64,000 nt of DNA. It comes from Nocardia arthritidis. GTDB lineage: Bacteria; Actinomycetota; Actinomycetes; Mycobacteriales; Mycobacteriaceae. The DNA is taken from assembly GCF_011801145.1 (NCBI RefSeq), contig NZ_CP046172.1:6076001-6140000 (forward strand), in the 5' to 3' direction. The notes under the pieces are model-generated. The model saw only the letters and a program-made list of their open reading frames with translations, was not told the DNA's origin and did no database searches. A program made the translations under genes and the position numbers. Of this stretch, positions 35,311 through 43,309 are shown in pieces (positions within the stretch are counted from its first letter, which is position 1; each line of letters starts with the position of its first letter).

Positions 35311-35997
35311 ATGACTGAGTCGAAGCTCACCCGGGCGGCCATCGTCGATACCGCCATCACCCTCGCCGATACCGAGGGCCTCGACGCGCTGTCGATGCGC
35401 CGGATCGCCGACCGGATGAATGTCGGCGCGATGTCGCTCTACCGGCACGTCGCGAACAAGGACGAACTGCTCGCCCTGATGACCGACGAGGTGGCCAGAC
35501 AAAATCCGTATCCGTCACCCGACGGTAAGGATTGGACCTGGCGCGACCGGGTCCGCATCGCCGCGGAGATCGATTGGGCGCTCTACCAACAACATCCGTG
35601 GGTGCTGCTCACCTTCGCCACCCCGCGCTACAGCTTCGGCCCGCAGAGCCTAGCCTGCCTGGCCTGGCTGGTCGAGGGCTTCCGCGAGCTGAACGTGTCC
35701 ACCCGCGAGGCCACCACCATGTCGTTCACCGTCTGGAACTACATCTCCGGCGCGACGCTGCCGCATATCAGCGCGGCGCTCATGGCACGCAAGGAGATGA
35801 ATCCGGAGGGCACGAACGGTTTGCGATCACTATTGGAAGGAAGATCACAGTATCCCGTTCCGGCGGCGCTGGCCGATCTCGACGGCGCGGGCGTCAGCGA
35901 TCTGACCCAGGAAGACCTGCTCTTTCTCGGATTGACCGCGCTGTGCGACGGATTCGAGGCCCGCGCCGGTCAGCTGACCCGGGCGAACGACAGTTGA
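35311..35997 (+). CDS. TetR/AcrR family transcriptional regulator
   Basis: 228 residues. The N-terminal helix-turn-helix is clear (AIVDTAITLADTEGLDALSMRRIADRMNVGAMSLYRHVANKDELLALM), with a C-terminal TetR_C-like ligand domain. The W-x-x-R-V segment after residue 70 resembles regulators of the TetR_C_1 type. It most likely represses the divergent MFS exporter and itself until a substrate of the pump binds. ATG 35311 follows ATAGG. The gene overlaps the MerR-type promoter of the next gene at its stop codon. Confidence 0.9.
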   Translation: MTESKLTRAAIVDTAITLADTEGLDALSMRRIADRMNVGAMSLYRHVANKDELLALMTDEVARQNPYPSPDGKDWTWRDRVRIAAEIDWALYQQHPWVLLTFATPRYSFGPQSLACLAWLVEGFRELNVSTREATTMSFTVWNYISGATLPHISAALMARKEMNPEGTNGLRSLLEGRSQYPVPAALADLDGAGVSDLTQEDLLFLGLTALCDGFEARAGQLTRANDS

Positions 35998-36024
35998 CCT
36001 CTACTTAAGTCGAGGTTCAAGGAT
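35994..36024 (+). promoter_or_regulatory. MerR/SoxR-type promoter and operator candidate
   Basis: TTGACC (35994-35999) and AAGGAT (36019-36024) are spaced 19 bp, the hallmark of MerR-family targets. The spacer contains a 20-bp dyad with ends ACCTC and GAGGT (35997-36016) and ACT-TA-AGT at its centre, one mismatch. The layout resembles SoxR boxes. It precedes a quinone oxidoreductase gene, a typical SoxR target. Confidence 0.55.
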
Positions 36025-36030
36025 GGTGTC

Positions 36031-37017
36031 ATGCATGCCATCCAGCTACACGCATTCGGCCCGGCCGAGAACCTGCGGTACGACCTCGTGCCCGACCCGC
36101 AGCCCGGGCCGGGCCAGGTTCGGATCGCCGTCGCGGCGGCCGGAGTCCATCTCGTCGACACCACACTCCGGGCCGGGCAGCCGGGGCCGTTCCCGCTGCC
36201 CGACCTGCCGACGATTCCCGGAAGGGAGGTCGCGGGCAGCGTCGACCGGGTCGGTCCGGATATCGATCCGGCCTGGCTCGGCAAGCGGGTGGTCGCGCAC
36301 CTCGGGGCGGCCCCCGGCGGTTATGCCGAGCTCGCCGTGACGGAAGCCGCACGGCTGCACGAGGTTCCGGACGGCATGGCTGCGGCCGATGCCGTCGCGA
36401 TGATCGGCACCGGGCGCACCACCCTCGGCATCCTGCAGTTCGCCGAGCTCGGACCCGACAGCGTCGCGATCGTCAGCGCGGCGGCGGGCGGTATCGGCAC
36501 CCTGCTGGTGCAATACGCGAAGAACGCGGGCGCCTACGTCGTCGGGCTGGCCGGTGGACCCGCGAAAGTCGAACTGGTGCAACGCAATGGCGCGGACATC
36601 GCCGCCGACTACACCCGCGACGACTGGGCCGACACCGTGCGCGCCGCACTGGACGACCGCAGGGCAACCGTGCTGTTCGATTCCGTCGGCGGCGAATTCG
36701 CCAGGGCCGCAATCGATCTGCTAGGCAAAGGTGGGCAGCGCCTGGTGTACGGCTGGTCCGGCAGCGACGAGGAACCGCTGAAATTCTCCGAGACCGAACT
36801 GGCCGCCCGCGGCATCACCTCCGAAATCGTGCTCGGCCCCGCGATGCTGCGGCCGGTGGGCGGTGACATCCGGGTGCTGGAGGACCGCGCCATGGCCGAG
36901 GCCGCCGCCGGGCGGTTGCGCCCTGCGGTGCAACGGTTCTCGCTCGCCGAGGCCGCCGAGGCGCACCGCGCGCTGGAAACCCGCGCGACGGTCGGCAAGG
37001 TGGTGCTGGTGCCGTGA
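36031..37017 (+). CDS. Zinc-independent NADPH:quinone oxidoreductase (MDR family)
   Basis: 328 residues with a GroES-like N-terminal domain (LRYDLVPDPQPGPGQVRIAVAAAGVHLVD) and a Rossmann domain with the nucleotide motif SAAAGGIGTLLVQYAK; it lacks the Cys/His set of zinc alcohol dehydrogenases. Members reduce quinones or enones with NADPH. AAGGA seven bases before the ATG could act as ribosome binding site, or it could be part of the -10 element of the MerR-type promoter in front. Redox-responsive expression is inferred. Confidence 0.88.
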   Translation: MHAIQLHAFGPAENLRYDLVPDPQPGPGQVRIAVAAAGVHLVDTTLRAGQPGPFPLPDLPTIPGREVAGSVDRVGPDIDPAWLGKRVVAHLGAAPGGYAELAVTEAARLHEVPDGMAAADAVAMIGTGRTTLGILQFAELGPDSVAIVSAAAGGIGTLLVQYAKNAGAYVVGLAGGPAKVELVQRNGADIAADYTRDDWADTVRAALDDRRATVLFDSVGGEFARAAIDLLGKGGQRLVYGWSGSDEEPLKFSETELAARGITSEIVLGPAMLRPVGGDIRVLEDRAMAEAAAGRLRPAVQRFSLAEAAEAHRALETRATVGKVVLVP

Positions 37018-37067
37018 GCCGTTAATCCGTTGAGCCGACCCGCCCGGCTCCCCTACCGTCATCCGGT

Positions 37068-37640
37068 ATGGGGATGAATACGCTGCTCAACGTCGTCGAT
37101 GTCGAGGCGACCTGCTGGGACGGCCCCATTCCATCGGGCGCGATCCACGAGATCATCGAAATCGGGCTCACCGTGGTCGATTCTGCGGCCGGGACACGAA
37201 TCGCCAAGCACCGCATCCTGGTTCGGCCGGAACGGTCCACGGTGAGCGAATTCTGCACCGAACTCACCGGACTCACCCAGGCCGAGGTCGATACCGGCAT
37301 CTCGTTCGCCGAGGCCTGCCGCATGCTGGCCGACGAATACGACGCGCACGCCCGCCCGTGGGCCAGTTGGGGTGACTACGACCGCAAACAGTTCCTGCGC
37401 CAGTGCGAGAACACCGGTGTCGCTTACCCGTTCGGCCGCAGGCACACCAACGCGAAGCAGATCTTCGCCGAGGCGTACGGCCTGCGCAGGCGCCAGGGCA
37501 TGGCGGGGGCACTGCATATCGCGGGGCTGCCGCTGGAGGGCCGCCACCACTGCGGCGCGGACGACGCCTGGAACATCGCCGCGCTCGTCCTCGATCCGAA
37601 GGTCCGCAATGCCTGGCGCACAACGACTTTCGCGACGTGA
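37068..37640 (+). CDS. DEDDh-type 3'-5' exonuclease family protein
   Basis: 190 residues. The DnaQ-fold motifs are visible: ExoI VDVEATCW with Asp-x-Glu, ExoII around WASWGDYDRKQF and ExoIII ending GRHHCGADDAWNIA (His and Asp). This arrangement matches the KapD/ERI-1-like branch of the DEDDh superfamily rather than polymerase epsilon subunits. It probably trims single-stranded nucleic acid 3' ends; the physiological substrate is unknown. It is a single gene, convergent with the O-methyltransferase gene whose stop lies 3 bp away. Confidence 0.85.
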   Translation: MGMNTLLNVVDVEATCWDGPIPSGAIHEIIEIGLTVVDSAAGTRIAKHRILVRPERSTVSEFCTELTGLTQAEVDTGISFAEACRMLADEYDAHARPWASWGDYDRKQFLRQCENTGVAYPFGRRHTNAKQIFAEAYGLRRRQGMAGALHIAGLPLEGRHHCGADDAWNIAALVLDPKVRNAWRTTTFAT

Positions 37641-37643
37641 CGG

Positions 37644-38321
37644 TCAGACCGTCGGTTCGCCGTCGACCACCGCGTAGATGAAGCCGTCCCAGCCTTTGCG
37701 ACCCACCGTCTGCAGTACGGTCGCCGACGCGCCGATATCGGTGCCGAACAGCTCGATCACCTCGCGGCTCGCCTTGATCGCCGCATCGTCCGAATCGGCG
37801 TCGGCCACACCGCCATTGCGCACCACATTGTCGACGATGATCACCGAACCGGGCCGGGTCAGCCGCAGCGCCCACCGCACATAATTGCTGTTGTTGACCT
37901 TGTCCGCGTCGATGAACACCAGATCGAAGGGTTCCGGCTGCTCCTGCGCCAGCACGGGCAGCGTGTCCAACGCGGCGCCCACCCGGATCTCCACCCGCTC
38001 GCCGACACCGGCCCGGTCCAGGTTCTCCCTGGCCACCTCGGCATGCTTCTGCTGGTATTCGAGGGTGATCACCTTGCCCTTCTCCCCGACCGCCCTGGCC
38101 AGCCAGATCGTGCTGTAGCCGCCGAGCGTGCCGATCTCCAGCACCCGTCGCGCGCCCGCGGTGCGGGCGATCAGCTCGAGGAATTTGCCCTGCGCCTCGC
38201 TTACATCGATCGGCGGCAGCCCGGCCTCCGCATTCGCCTGCAGCGCCGCTTCCGTTTCCGGATCGGTCACCAGCGCGCTCACCACGTAGTCATCTACTTC
38301 AGCCCATTCGGTTCCGCTCAT
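37644..38321 (-). CDS. SAM-dependent O-methyltransferase (COMT/PCMT-like, Methyltransf_3)
   Basis: 225 residues from ATG 38321 (MSGTEWAEVDDYVVSALV). The SAM motif GTLGGYSTIWLARAV follows RRVLEIG; FDLVFIDADKVNNSNYV carries the metal-binding aspartates, and IIVDNVVRNGGVAD completes the site. Members methylate catechol-like hydroxyls with Mg2+ and are common in Mycobacterium. An upstream in-frame extension runs into tandem repeats and is not considered coding. The substrate is unknown. Confidence 0.9.
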   Translation of the reverse strand: MSGTEWAEVDDYVVSALVTDPETEAALQANAEAGLPPIDVSEAQGKFLELIARTAGARRVLEIGTLGGYSTIWLARAVGEKGKVITLEYQQKHAEVARENLDRAGVGERVEIRVGAALDTLPVLAQEQPEPFDLVFIDADKVNNSNYVRWALRLTRPGSVIIVDNVVRNGGVADADSDDAAIKASREVIELFGTDIGASATVLQTVGRKGWDGFIYAVVDGEPTV

Positions 38322-38359
38322 ATCGGCAGTCTGCCATCCCACCCGCGGCGGATCGTTTT

Positions 38360-38516
38360 GAATTCGGTCACAGGCCAAGACCATCCGCGGCTCTTGCGGA
38401 ATCGGCAGCTGTCCCGAATTCGGTCACAGGCCGAGACCACCCGCGGCCCTTGCGGAATCGGGAATTGTCCCGGGTCACAGGCATGAAACCGCCCCCGGCC
38501 CTTGCGGATCGGGGGC
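38360..38516 (-). repeat. Tandem 56-bp repeats, two full and one partial copy
   Basis: Copies span 38360-38415 and 38416-38471, each beginning GAATTCGGTCACAGGCC and containing CCGCGG...CTTGCGGAATCGG; a third, diverged copy (38472-38516) shares GGTCACAGG and CGGCCCTTGCGGATCGG. They fill the gap between the SPFH operon end and the methyltransferase start. The open frame through them is a by-product. No known family was recognised. Confidence 0.7.
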
Positions 38517-38520
38517 GGTT
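38487..38520 (-). terminator. Terminator hairpin after NfeD-SPFH operon
   Basis: AACCGCCCCCG pairs perfectly with CGGGGGCGGTT (11 bp, 12-nt loop), 7 bases after the SPFH stop on the minus strand. It overlaps the third repeat copy. Confidence 0.75.
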
Positions 38521-38527
38521 GAACCAA

Positions 38528-39778
38528 CTACTGCTGGTAGCCGCTCGGCGGCTGCCACGGACGTCCGTGCGGATCCTCCGGACGATAGGCCGGGGGCGGG
38601 GGCGGCTGATAGGCCTCCGGCTGCTGGGCGGGCGGCTGCGGCGGCGTGGCATTCGGGACCTGCGGCACCTGCGGCACCAATCCCTCCACCGGCACCCGCG
38701 CACTGGCCTCGGCCGCACGCACCGCCCGCTCGATATTCGGATCCGACGAGGTGTCGAACCAATCCGCCACCTCCGAATCGTCCTCCGCGGCTTTGGTTTC
38801 CGCGCCGTCGGCAGTCGGCGGCTCGTACCGGAAGACGCCGTCCTCGCCCTGCGTGCCGAAACTCTTCGCGAAACCCTCCAGCGCCTTGCCGAAATCGCTC
38901 GGCACCAGCCACACCTTGTTCGCGTCGCCCTTGGCGACCAGCGGCAGGGTCTGCATGTACTGGTAGGCAAGCAGTTCCGGTGTCGGCTTACCGGATTTGA
39001 TTGCCGCGAAGACCTTTTCGATGGCCTTTGCCTGGCCCTGCGCCTGCAGGTAGGCGGCGGCGCGCTCACCCTGTGCGCGCAGGATCCGGCTCTGCCGTTC
39101 ACCTTCCGCGGACAGGATGGCCGCCTGCTTGGAACCCTCGGCGGACAGGATCTGCGCCTGCTTGGCGCCCTCGGCCGTCTTGATCTGCGATTCGCGGGTA
39201 CCTTCCGCGGTGAGGATCATGGCCCGCTTCTCGCGGTCGGCCTTCATCTGCTTTTCCATCGACTCCTGGATCGACGGCGGCGGATCGATACTCTTCAGCT
39301 CGACGCGCGCCACCCGCAGGCCCCAGCGGCCGGTGGCCTCGTCGAGTACGCCGCGCAGCTGGCCGTTGATCTGATCGCGGGAGGTCAGCGTCTGCTCCAG
39401 GGTCATGCCGCCGACCACGTTGCGCAGCGTCGTCACCGTGAGCTGCTCGACCGCGGCGATGTAGTTGCTGATCTCGTACACCGCCGCCTGCGGGCTGGTG
39501 ACCTGGAAGTACACCACGGTGTCGATGTGCAGGGTCAGGTTGTCCTCGGTGATCACCGGCTGCGGCGGGAACGACACCACCCGTTCGCGCAGGTCCACCT
39601 TGGCCCGCACCCTGTCCGCGAAGGGCACCAGGAATGTCAACTGGCCGGACACGGTCCGCGAATATCGGCCGAGCCGCTCGATGACCGCCGCCTCCGCCTG
39701 CGGAACCAGGGCGATCGATTTGAACACCACCACCACGACCAATAGGACAAGGACGGCGGCAACGATCAATACAGCCAT
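38528..39778 (-). CDS. SPFH/stomatin-like membrane protease-regulator family protein
   Basis: 416 residues. An N-terminal membrane anchor (VLIVAAVLVLLVVVVVFKSIALVP) is followed by the SPFH/PHB domain (AAVIERLGRYSRT, VRAKVDLRERVVSFPPQPV, DEATGRWGLRVARVELKSIDPP), an Ala/Glu-rich coiled coil (about 200-290) and a Pro/Gln-rich tail. It corresponds to mycobacterial Rv1488. Such proteins form ring-like membrane microdomain scaffolds. Its ATG shares one base with the stop of the NfeD gene (TAATG), and NfeD proteins typically partner SPFH proteins. Confidence 0.92.
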   Translation of the reverse strand: MAVLIVAAVLVLLVVVVVFKSIALVPQAEAAVIERLGRYSRTVSGQLTFLVPFADRVRAKVDLRERVVSFPPQPVITEDNLTLHIDTVVYFQVTSPQAAVYEISNYIAAVEQLTVTTLRNVVGGMTLEQTLTSRDQINGQLRGVLDEATGRWGLRVARVELKSIDPPPSIQESMEKQMKADREKRAMILTAEGTRESQIKTAEGAKQAQILSAEGSKQAAILSAEGERQSRILRAQGERAAAYLQAQGQAKAIEKVFAAIKSGKPTPELLAYQYMQTLPLVAKGDANKVWLVPSDFGKALEGFAKSFGTQGEDGVFRYEPPTADGAETKAAEDDSEVADWFDTSSDPNIERAVRAAEASARVPVEGLVPQVPQVPNATPPQPPAQQPEAYQPPPPPAYRPEDPHGRPWQPPSGYQQ

Positions 39779-40218
39779 TACGGCCCCTTCCAGACGACGG
39801 CGGTCGCGCCGTCGATCTTCATGACGTACACCGTTTCACCCTCCGGATACTCCTCCGTCGGATCGAGCGGCCGGGCGGTCCACACCTCACCGCCCAGCTT
39901 GATCCGGCCGCTGTGCTCGGCGACCCGTTCGAGCACCAGCCCCGACTTGCCGGTCAGCGCCGCGACATTGGTGGCGACCGGCGGCGGAGTTGCGAAGCGC
40001 CGCAACAGAACCGGCCGCACCACGAACAACAGCAGCAGCGAGGCCACCGCGAAGATCACCGCATCGGCCACCACCGGGGTGCCGGCGCCGAATCCGATAC
40101 CGGCGGTTATGAGCGCGCCGCCACCGAGCATGAGCAAGGTGAAATCACCGGTGAGCATCTCCGCCGCCGCGAGCAGAGCTCCCGCGACCAGGAAAAAGAT
40201 TGCGGCCACGAAAACCAC
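39778..40218 (-). CDS. NfeD-like membrane protein
   Basis: 146 residues from GTG 40218: several hydrophobic helices (FVAAIFFLVAGALLAAAEML; LLMLGGGALITAGIGFG; AVIFAVASLLLLFVVRPVLL) then the C-terminal OB-fold domain of NfeD (LTGKSGLVLERVAEHSGRIKLGGEVWTARP). It matches the size of mycobacterial Rv1487. NfeD proteins associate with SPFH scaffolds and may tune membrane quality control. It is co-translated with the SPFH gene and divergent, by 41 bp, from the DUF3097 gene. The longer open frame to 40305 overlaps that promoter region and is not used. Confidence 0.88.
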   Translation of the reverse strand: MVFVAAIFFLVAGALLAAAEMLTGDFTLLMLGGGALITAGIGFGAGTPVVADAVIFAVASLLLLFVVRPVLLRRFATPPPVATNVAALTGKSGLVLERVAEHSGRIKLGGEVWTARPLDPTEEYPEGETVYVMKIDGATAVVWKGP

Positions 40219-40259
40219 TCTAGTGCGATGGCTCCGATCCCGGGCGCTAAGTTCGACCC

Positions 40260-41084
40260 GTGAGTTCCCGTGACAGGTACGGCGATATCTTCTCCGGCCA
40301 TCCACGCAAACAGCGCCGCGCGGTGCCGACGGTGGTGGCGGAGCGGGATCTGGTCGTCGAGGATGCGGCGACCGGATTCTGCGGCGCCGTAGTCGGTTTC
40401 GAACGCAGCTACGACGGCGAGTTCGTGAAATTGGAGGACGCGCGCGGCGCGGTGCGGCTGTTCGCGCTGCGCGAGGCGGCCTTCCTGATCGACGGCGAAC
40501 CGGTCACCCTGGTGCGGCCTACCGTGCGACAACCCAAGCAGCCCGCCCGTTCCGCCTCGGGCTCCACCCGGGTCGAGGGCCTGCGCGCCAAGGTCGCCAA
40601 GGCCAGCCGCATCTGGGTGGAGGGCGTGCACGACGCGGCGTTGGTCGAGCGGGTGTGGGGCCATGACCTGCGGGTCGAGGGCGTTGTGGTGGAACACCTG
40701 GAGGGTTTGGACAATCTGGCCGAGCGGCTCACCGAATTCGGCCCCGGCCCCGGCCGCCGGGTCGGCGTGCTGGTCGATCACCTGGTCACCGGGTCGAAGG
40801 AGACCAGGCTCAGCACCGGACTCGGCCCGCACGTGCTGGTCACCGGGCATCCGTACATCGATGTGTGGCAGGCGGTGCGGCCGTCCGCCGTCGGCATCGC
40901 GGCGTGGCCGGACATCCCGCGCGGCGAGGACTGGAAGACCGGGGTGTGCCGCAGGCTCGGCTGGGGCACACCGCAGGACGGGTGGCGGCGAGTGTACGAC
41001 GCCGTCGAATCGTTCCGCGACCTGGAAACCCCGCTCATCGGCGCGGTGGAACGGCTCATCGATTTCGTCACCGAACCCGAGTGA
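40260..41084 (+). CDS. DUF3097-family protein (Rv1486c-type)
   Basis: 274 residues. The conserved pattern (DIFSGHPRKQRRAVPTVVAERDLVVED; RIWVEGVHDAALVERVWGHDLRVEGVVVEHLEGLDNL; GVLVDHLVTGSKE; VLVTGHPYIDVWQAVRP) identifies DUF3097, an actinobacterial family with a TOPRIM-like central region judging from the DHL and EGxxD motifs. The function is unproven; a nucleic-acid role is possible. The GTG start at 40260 is divergent from NfeD, as in Mycobacterium. Confidence 0.88.
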   Translation: MSSRDRYGDIFSGHPRKQRRAVPTVVAERDLVVEDAATGFCGAVVGFERSYDGEFVKLEDARGAVRLFALREAAFLIDGEPVTLVRPTVRQPKQPARSASGSTRVEGLRAKVAKASRIWVEGVHDAALVERVWGHDLRVEGVVVEHLEGLDNLAERLTEFGPGPGRRVGVLVDHLVTGSKETRLSTGLGPHVLVTGHPYIDVWQAVRPSAVGIAAWPDIPRGEDWKTGVCRRLGWGTPQDGWRRVYDAVESFRDLETPLIGAVERLIDFVTEPE

Positions 41085-41141
41085 TTCCGGACGGCCCGAC
41101 AAGATGCCGGAGCTCCACACCAGCCTCTATGCTCGGTAATT

Positions 41142-41957
41142 ATGTGTTCTCCCAGTGCCACGCTGACCGTGTGGGCCGGTTCCTGGCTGGCCGGCTCCAG
41201 CGCGCCCGATGACGTGCTGGAGGCCCTGCACGCATGGGCGCCCAAGCACACCATCGCGGCGGGCGACCCGGTCACCGGCGGCCGCACCGACCTGCCGTGG
41301 TCATCCCGCGGCAACCTGCCGGGCACCGGAGTCATGGCCCTGCTCAAGGTGATTCGCGAAACGATGACCGAGCCGGGCGCGCTGCTGCGGCTGGTGCTGC
41401 CGGTGCCGGGCGATGTGCGCGGCCTGCCGGCGGGCACCGCATTCGCCGCCGACGCGATCGACGCCGGCGAGGGGCTGTTGATCGGTGTGCCCGGCGCCGA
41501 AGGCACCGGGCTCATCCCGCAGTGGGCCGATGAGGACACCCTGCAGTGGACCGTCTACAGCACGCCCATTCCGCCCGCGCCCGGCCCCGATATGTCGCTG
41601 GGTGAGGCGGAATACGCGATGCGCGAGGCGGTCCGCGACGCCGCCGACGCGCTGATGCAGCTGCACACCACCTCCGTCGGCAACTCCGACACCGACCCGC
41701 GCGAACTCATCGAGGCCGAGCTCGCCGACTACGCCCGGCACGACTATCCGGATTCGATTCCGTTGCGCGCCAGGCGAATTCTGGACACCGCCGATCATGT
41801 CGCGGCCATTCTCACGGTGGCCCAACGCGAACCGGCATCCGCGCCCACCTCGGCCAGCGCCATCGTCACGCAGGAAACGCTGCTGCGGCCGCTGTGGGAC
41901 GCGATCCGCGCGGCGCGGCTGGCCGCGGTGCACGCCCCGGCCCGCGGCCGGGCCTGA
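41142..41957 (+). CDS. Actinobacterial conserved hypothetical protein
   Basis: 271 residues, acidic and soluble, with no signal peptide or membrane helix. Segments such as GSWLAGSSAPDDVLEALHAWAPKH, LPGTGVMALLKVIRETM, LRLVLPVPGDVRGLPAG and EYAMREAVRDAADALMQL are protein-like and likely conserved. I cannot assign a family. It follows the DUF3097 gene by 57 bp on the same strand, so the two may be co-transcribed. It and the next three genes are not part of the mycobacterial version of this region as I recall it. Confidence 0.7.
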   Translation: MCSPSATLTVWAGSWLAGSSAPDDVLEALHAWAPKHTIAAGDPVTGGRTDLPWSSRGNLPGTGVMALLKVIRETMTEPGALLRLVLPVPGDVRGLPAGTAFAADAIDAGEGLLIGVPGAEGTGLIPQWADEDTLQWTVYSTPIPPAPGPDMSLGEAEYAMREAVRDAADALMQLHTTSVGNSDTDPRELIEAELADYARHDYPDSIPLRARRILDTADHVAAILTVAQREPASAPTSASAIVTQETLLRPLWDAIRAARLAAVHAPARGRA

Positions 41958-42091
41958 GCGGCTTCCAAAGAACAAGCGCGGCAAGAACATTCGCCGACCG
42001 TACGGTTCGTCGCAGCCTACCTCCCCGGAATACCAAGTGCGCCGCGCGAATTCGAGTGCGTGCCGAGCCGGGAACCCTAAACTGTTCCACC

Positions 42092-42832
42092 ATGATCAAC
42101 CGTCGCCGGATCGCCGCCGCGTTCGCGACCGCACCGCTCGGACTCGCAAGTTTCACCGCACCCGCCGCGGCGGTGATCGGCGGCGCGCCCGCCGACGCCG
42201 CGTCCTATCCGTGGCTTGCCGCCATCGGATCGCCGCTGTTCGCCACGCGCGCGGACGGACAATTCTGCGCAGGCGTGCTCATCGCGCCGGACCGGCTGCT
42301 CACCGCGGCGCACTGCGCCGTCATCGCGCAGTTCGCGCCCATCCCACCGGCCATCACCTTCGGCCGCACCGAACTGGCCGCGCCCGGCGGAGATAACGTG
42401 CGCGTCAAGGAGATTCGGGTGGATCCGGATTTCCGTGTCTCGCTCGTCGACGGTGATCTCGCCTTCCAGAACGATCTGGCCATCCTCACCCTGGACCGGC
42501 CACTGCCCGGCCCGATCGCGGAAACCGGTGCGCCACACGGCGATTCTGGTGCGGTCGTCGGCTGGGGCGCGACGACGCCGGACAATTGGTCGAATACCGC
42601 CCTGCACACCGCGACGGTCCCGATCGTGCCGGATGACCGGTGCGGCACCGCATATGGACCCACCTACGACCCGGCGACCATGCTGTGCGCCGGATCCACC
42701 GCCGCCGACACCGGCCAATTCGACAGCGGCGGACCACTTCTCGTCGACGGCCGGGTGATCGCCATCCTCTCGTGGGGTAAGAGCGGCGACCACCCCGGCG
42801 TCTATATGCGGATTCCGGCGCTCAACTTCTGA
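42092..42832 (+). CDS. Secreted trypsin-like (S1) serine protease
   Basis: 246 residues from ATG 42092. A signal peptide (RRRIAAAFATAPLGLASFTAPAAA) leads directly to VIGGAPA, like the mature N terminus of active S1 proteases. The catalytic triad is His in LLTAAHC, Asp in NDLAILTL, and Ser in FDSGGPLL; the usual glycine of GDSGGP is Phe here. Conserved cysteines pair around the active sites. It should cleave proteins outside the cell. Its stop abuts the stop of the convergent secreted hypothetical gene. Confidence 0.88.
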   Translation: MINRRRIAAAFATAPLGLASFTAPAAAVIGGAPADAASYPWLAAIGSPLFATRADGQFCAGVLIAPDRLLTAAHCAVIAQFAPIPPAITFGRTELAAPGGDNVRVKEIRVDPDFRVSLVDGDLAFQNDLAILTLDRPLPGPIAETGAPHGDSGAVVGWGATTPDNWSNTALHTATVPIVPDDRCGTAYGPTYDPATMLCAGSTAADTGQFDSGGPLLVDGRVIAILSWGKSGDHPGVYMRIPALNF

Positions 42833-43237
42833 TCAGCTGATGAACGGGATGTACCCCGGGTAGACGAAGTGGCTCGGACCGCCGCCGGGCTGCCCCCAAC
42901 CGGCGATCGCGTTGAACGGCAACTTCTTCAGCTCATGCGGGTTGCCGTCCTGGTCGGCCTGCCAGCACTGCATCGTCACCCCGTGGAAGCCGGCGCACAC
43001 GATCCGGGTGCTGGTGCCGAACGGCGAGGTGAGCCGGTAGCTTCCGTCGAACGGATTCCAGTACCCCGGATCAGACGGCGTCAGGAAGTTCTTGGTCTCG
43101 AAGACCGAGACCGGACTGTTCGGTTGCTGCACCGGCCAGTCGTCCGCGGCGGCGTTGCCCGCACCGGCGATCAGCGCGGTACCGGTCGCGGCCGCGGCCG
43201 CCATGGCGAGGGTGACGCGTCGGGAAGTGGTTTTCAT
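42833..43237 (-). CDS. Small secreted hypothetical protein
   Basis: 134 residues. An excellent signal peptide (TSRRVTLAMAAAAATGTALIAGAGNAAADD) precedes a compact mature domain with two cysteines (IVCAGFHGVTMQCWQ) and repeated aromatic-glycine turns (DPGYWNPFDGSYR; GWGQPGGGPSHFVYPGY). I recognise no family. It is convergent with the trypsin-like protease gene, the two stop codons being adjacent, so there is no space for a separate terminator. A role as protease inhibitor or substrate is possible but unsupported. Confidence 0.75.
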   Translation of the reverse strand: MKTTSRRVTLAMAAAAATGTALIAGAGNAAADDWPVQQPNSPVSVFETKNFLTPSDPGYWNPFDGSYRLTSPFGTSTRIVCAGFHGVTMQCWQADQDGNPHELKKLPFNAIAGWGQPGGGPSHFVYPGYIPFIS

Positions 43238-43309
43238 TCGTGCCCCATCCTTCGGTTATCGATTGATGAACAGCATCGTCTTGACCATCGGTCCCGGTGT
43301 AGTTAACCG

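Noticed and set aside
38318..38527. Upstream extension of the O-methyltransferase frame
   Set aside because: It runs through the 56-bp tandem repeats and terminator; the family start fits ATG 38321.
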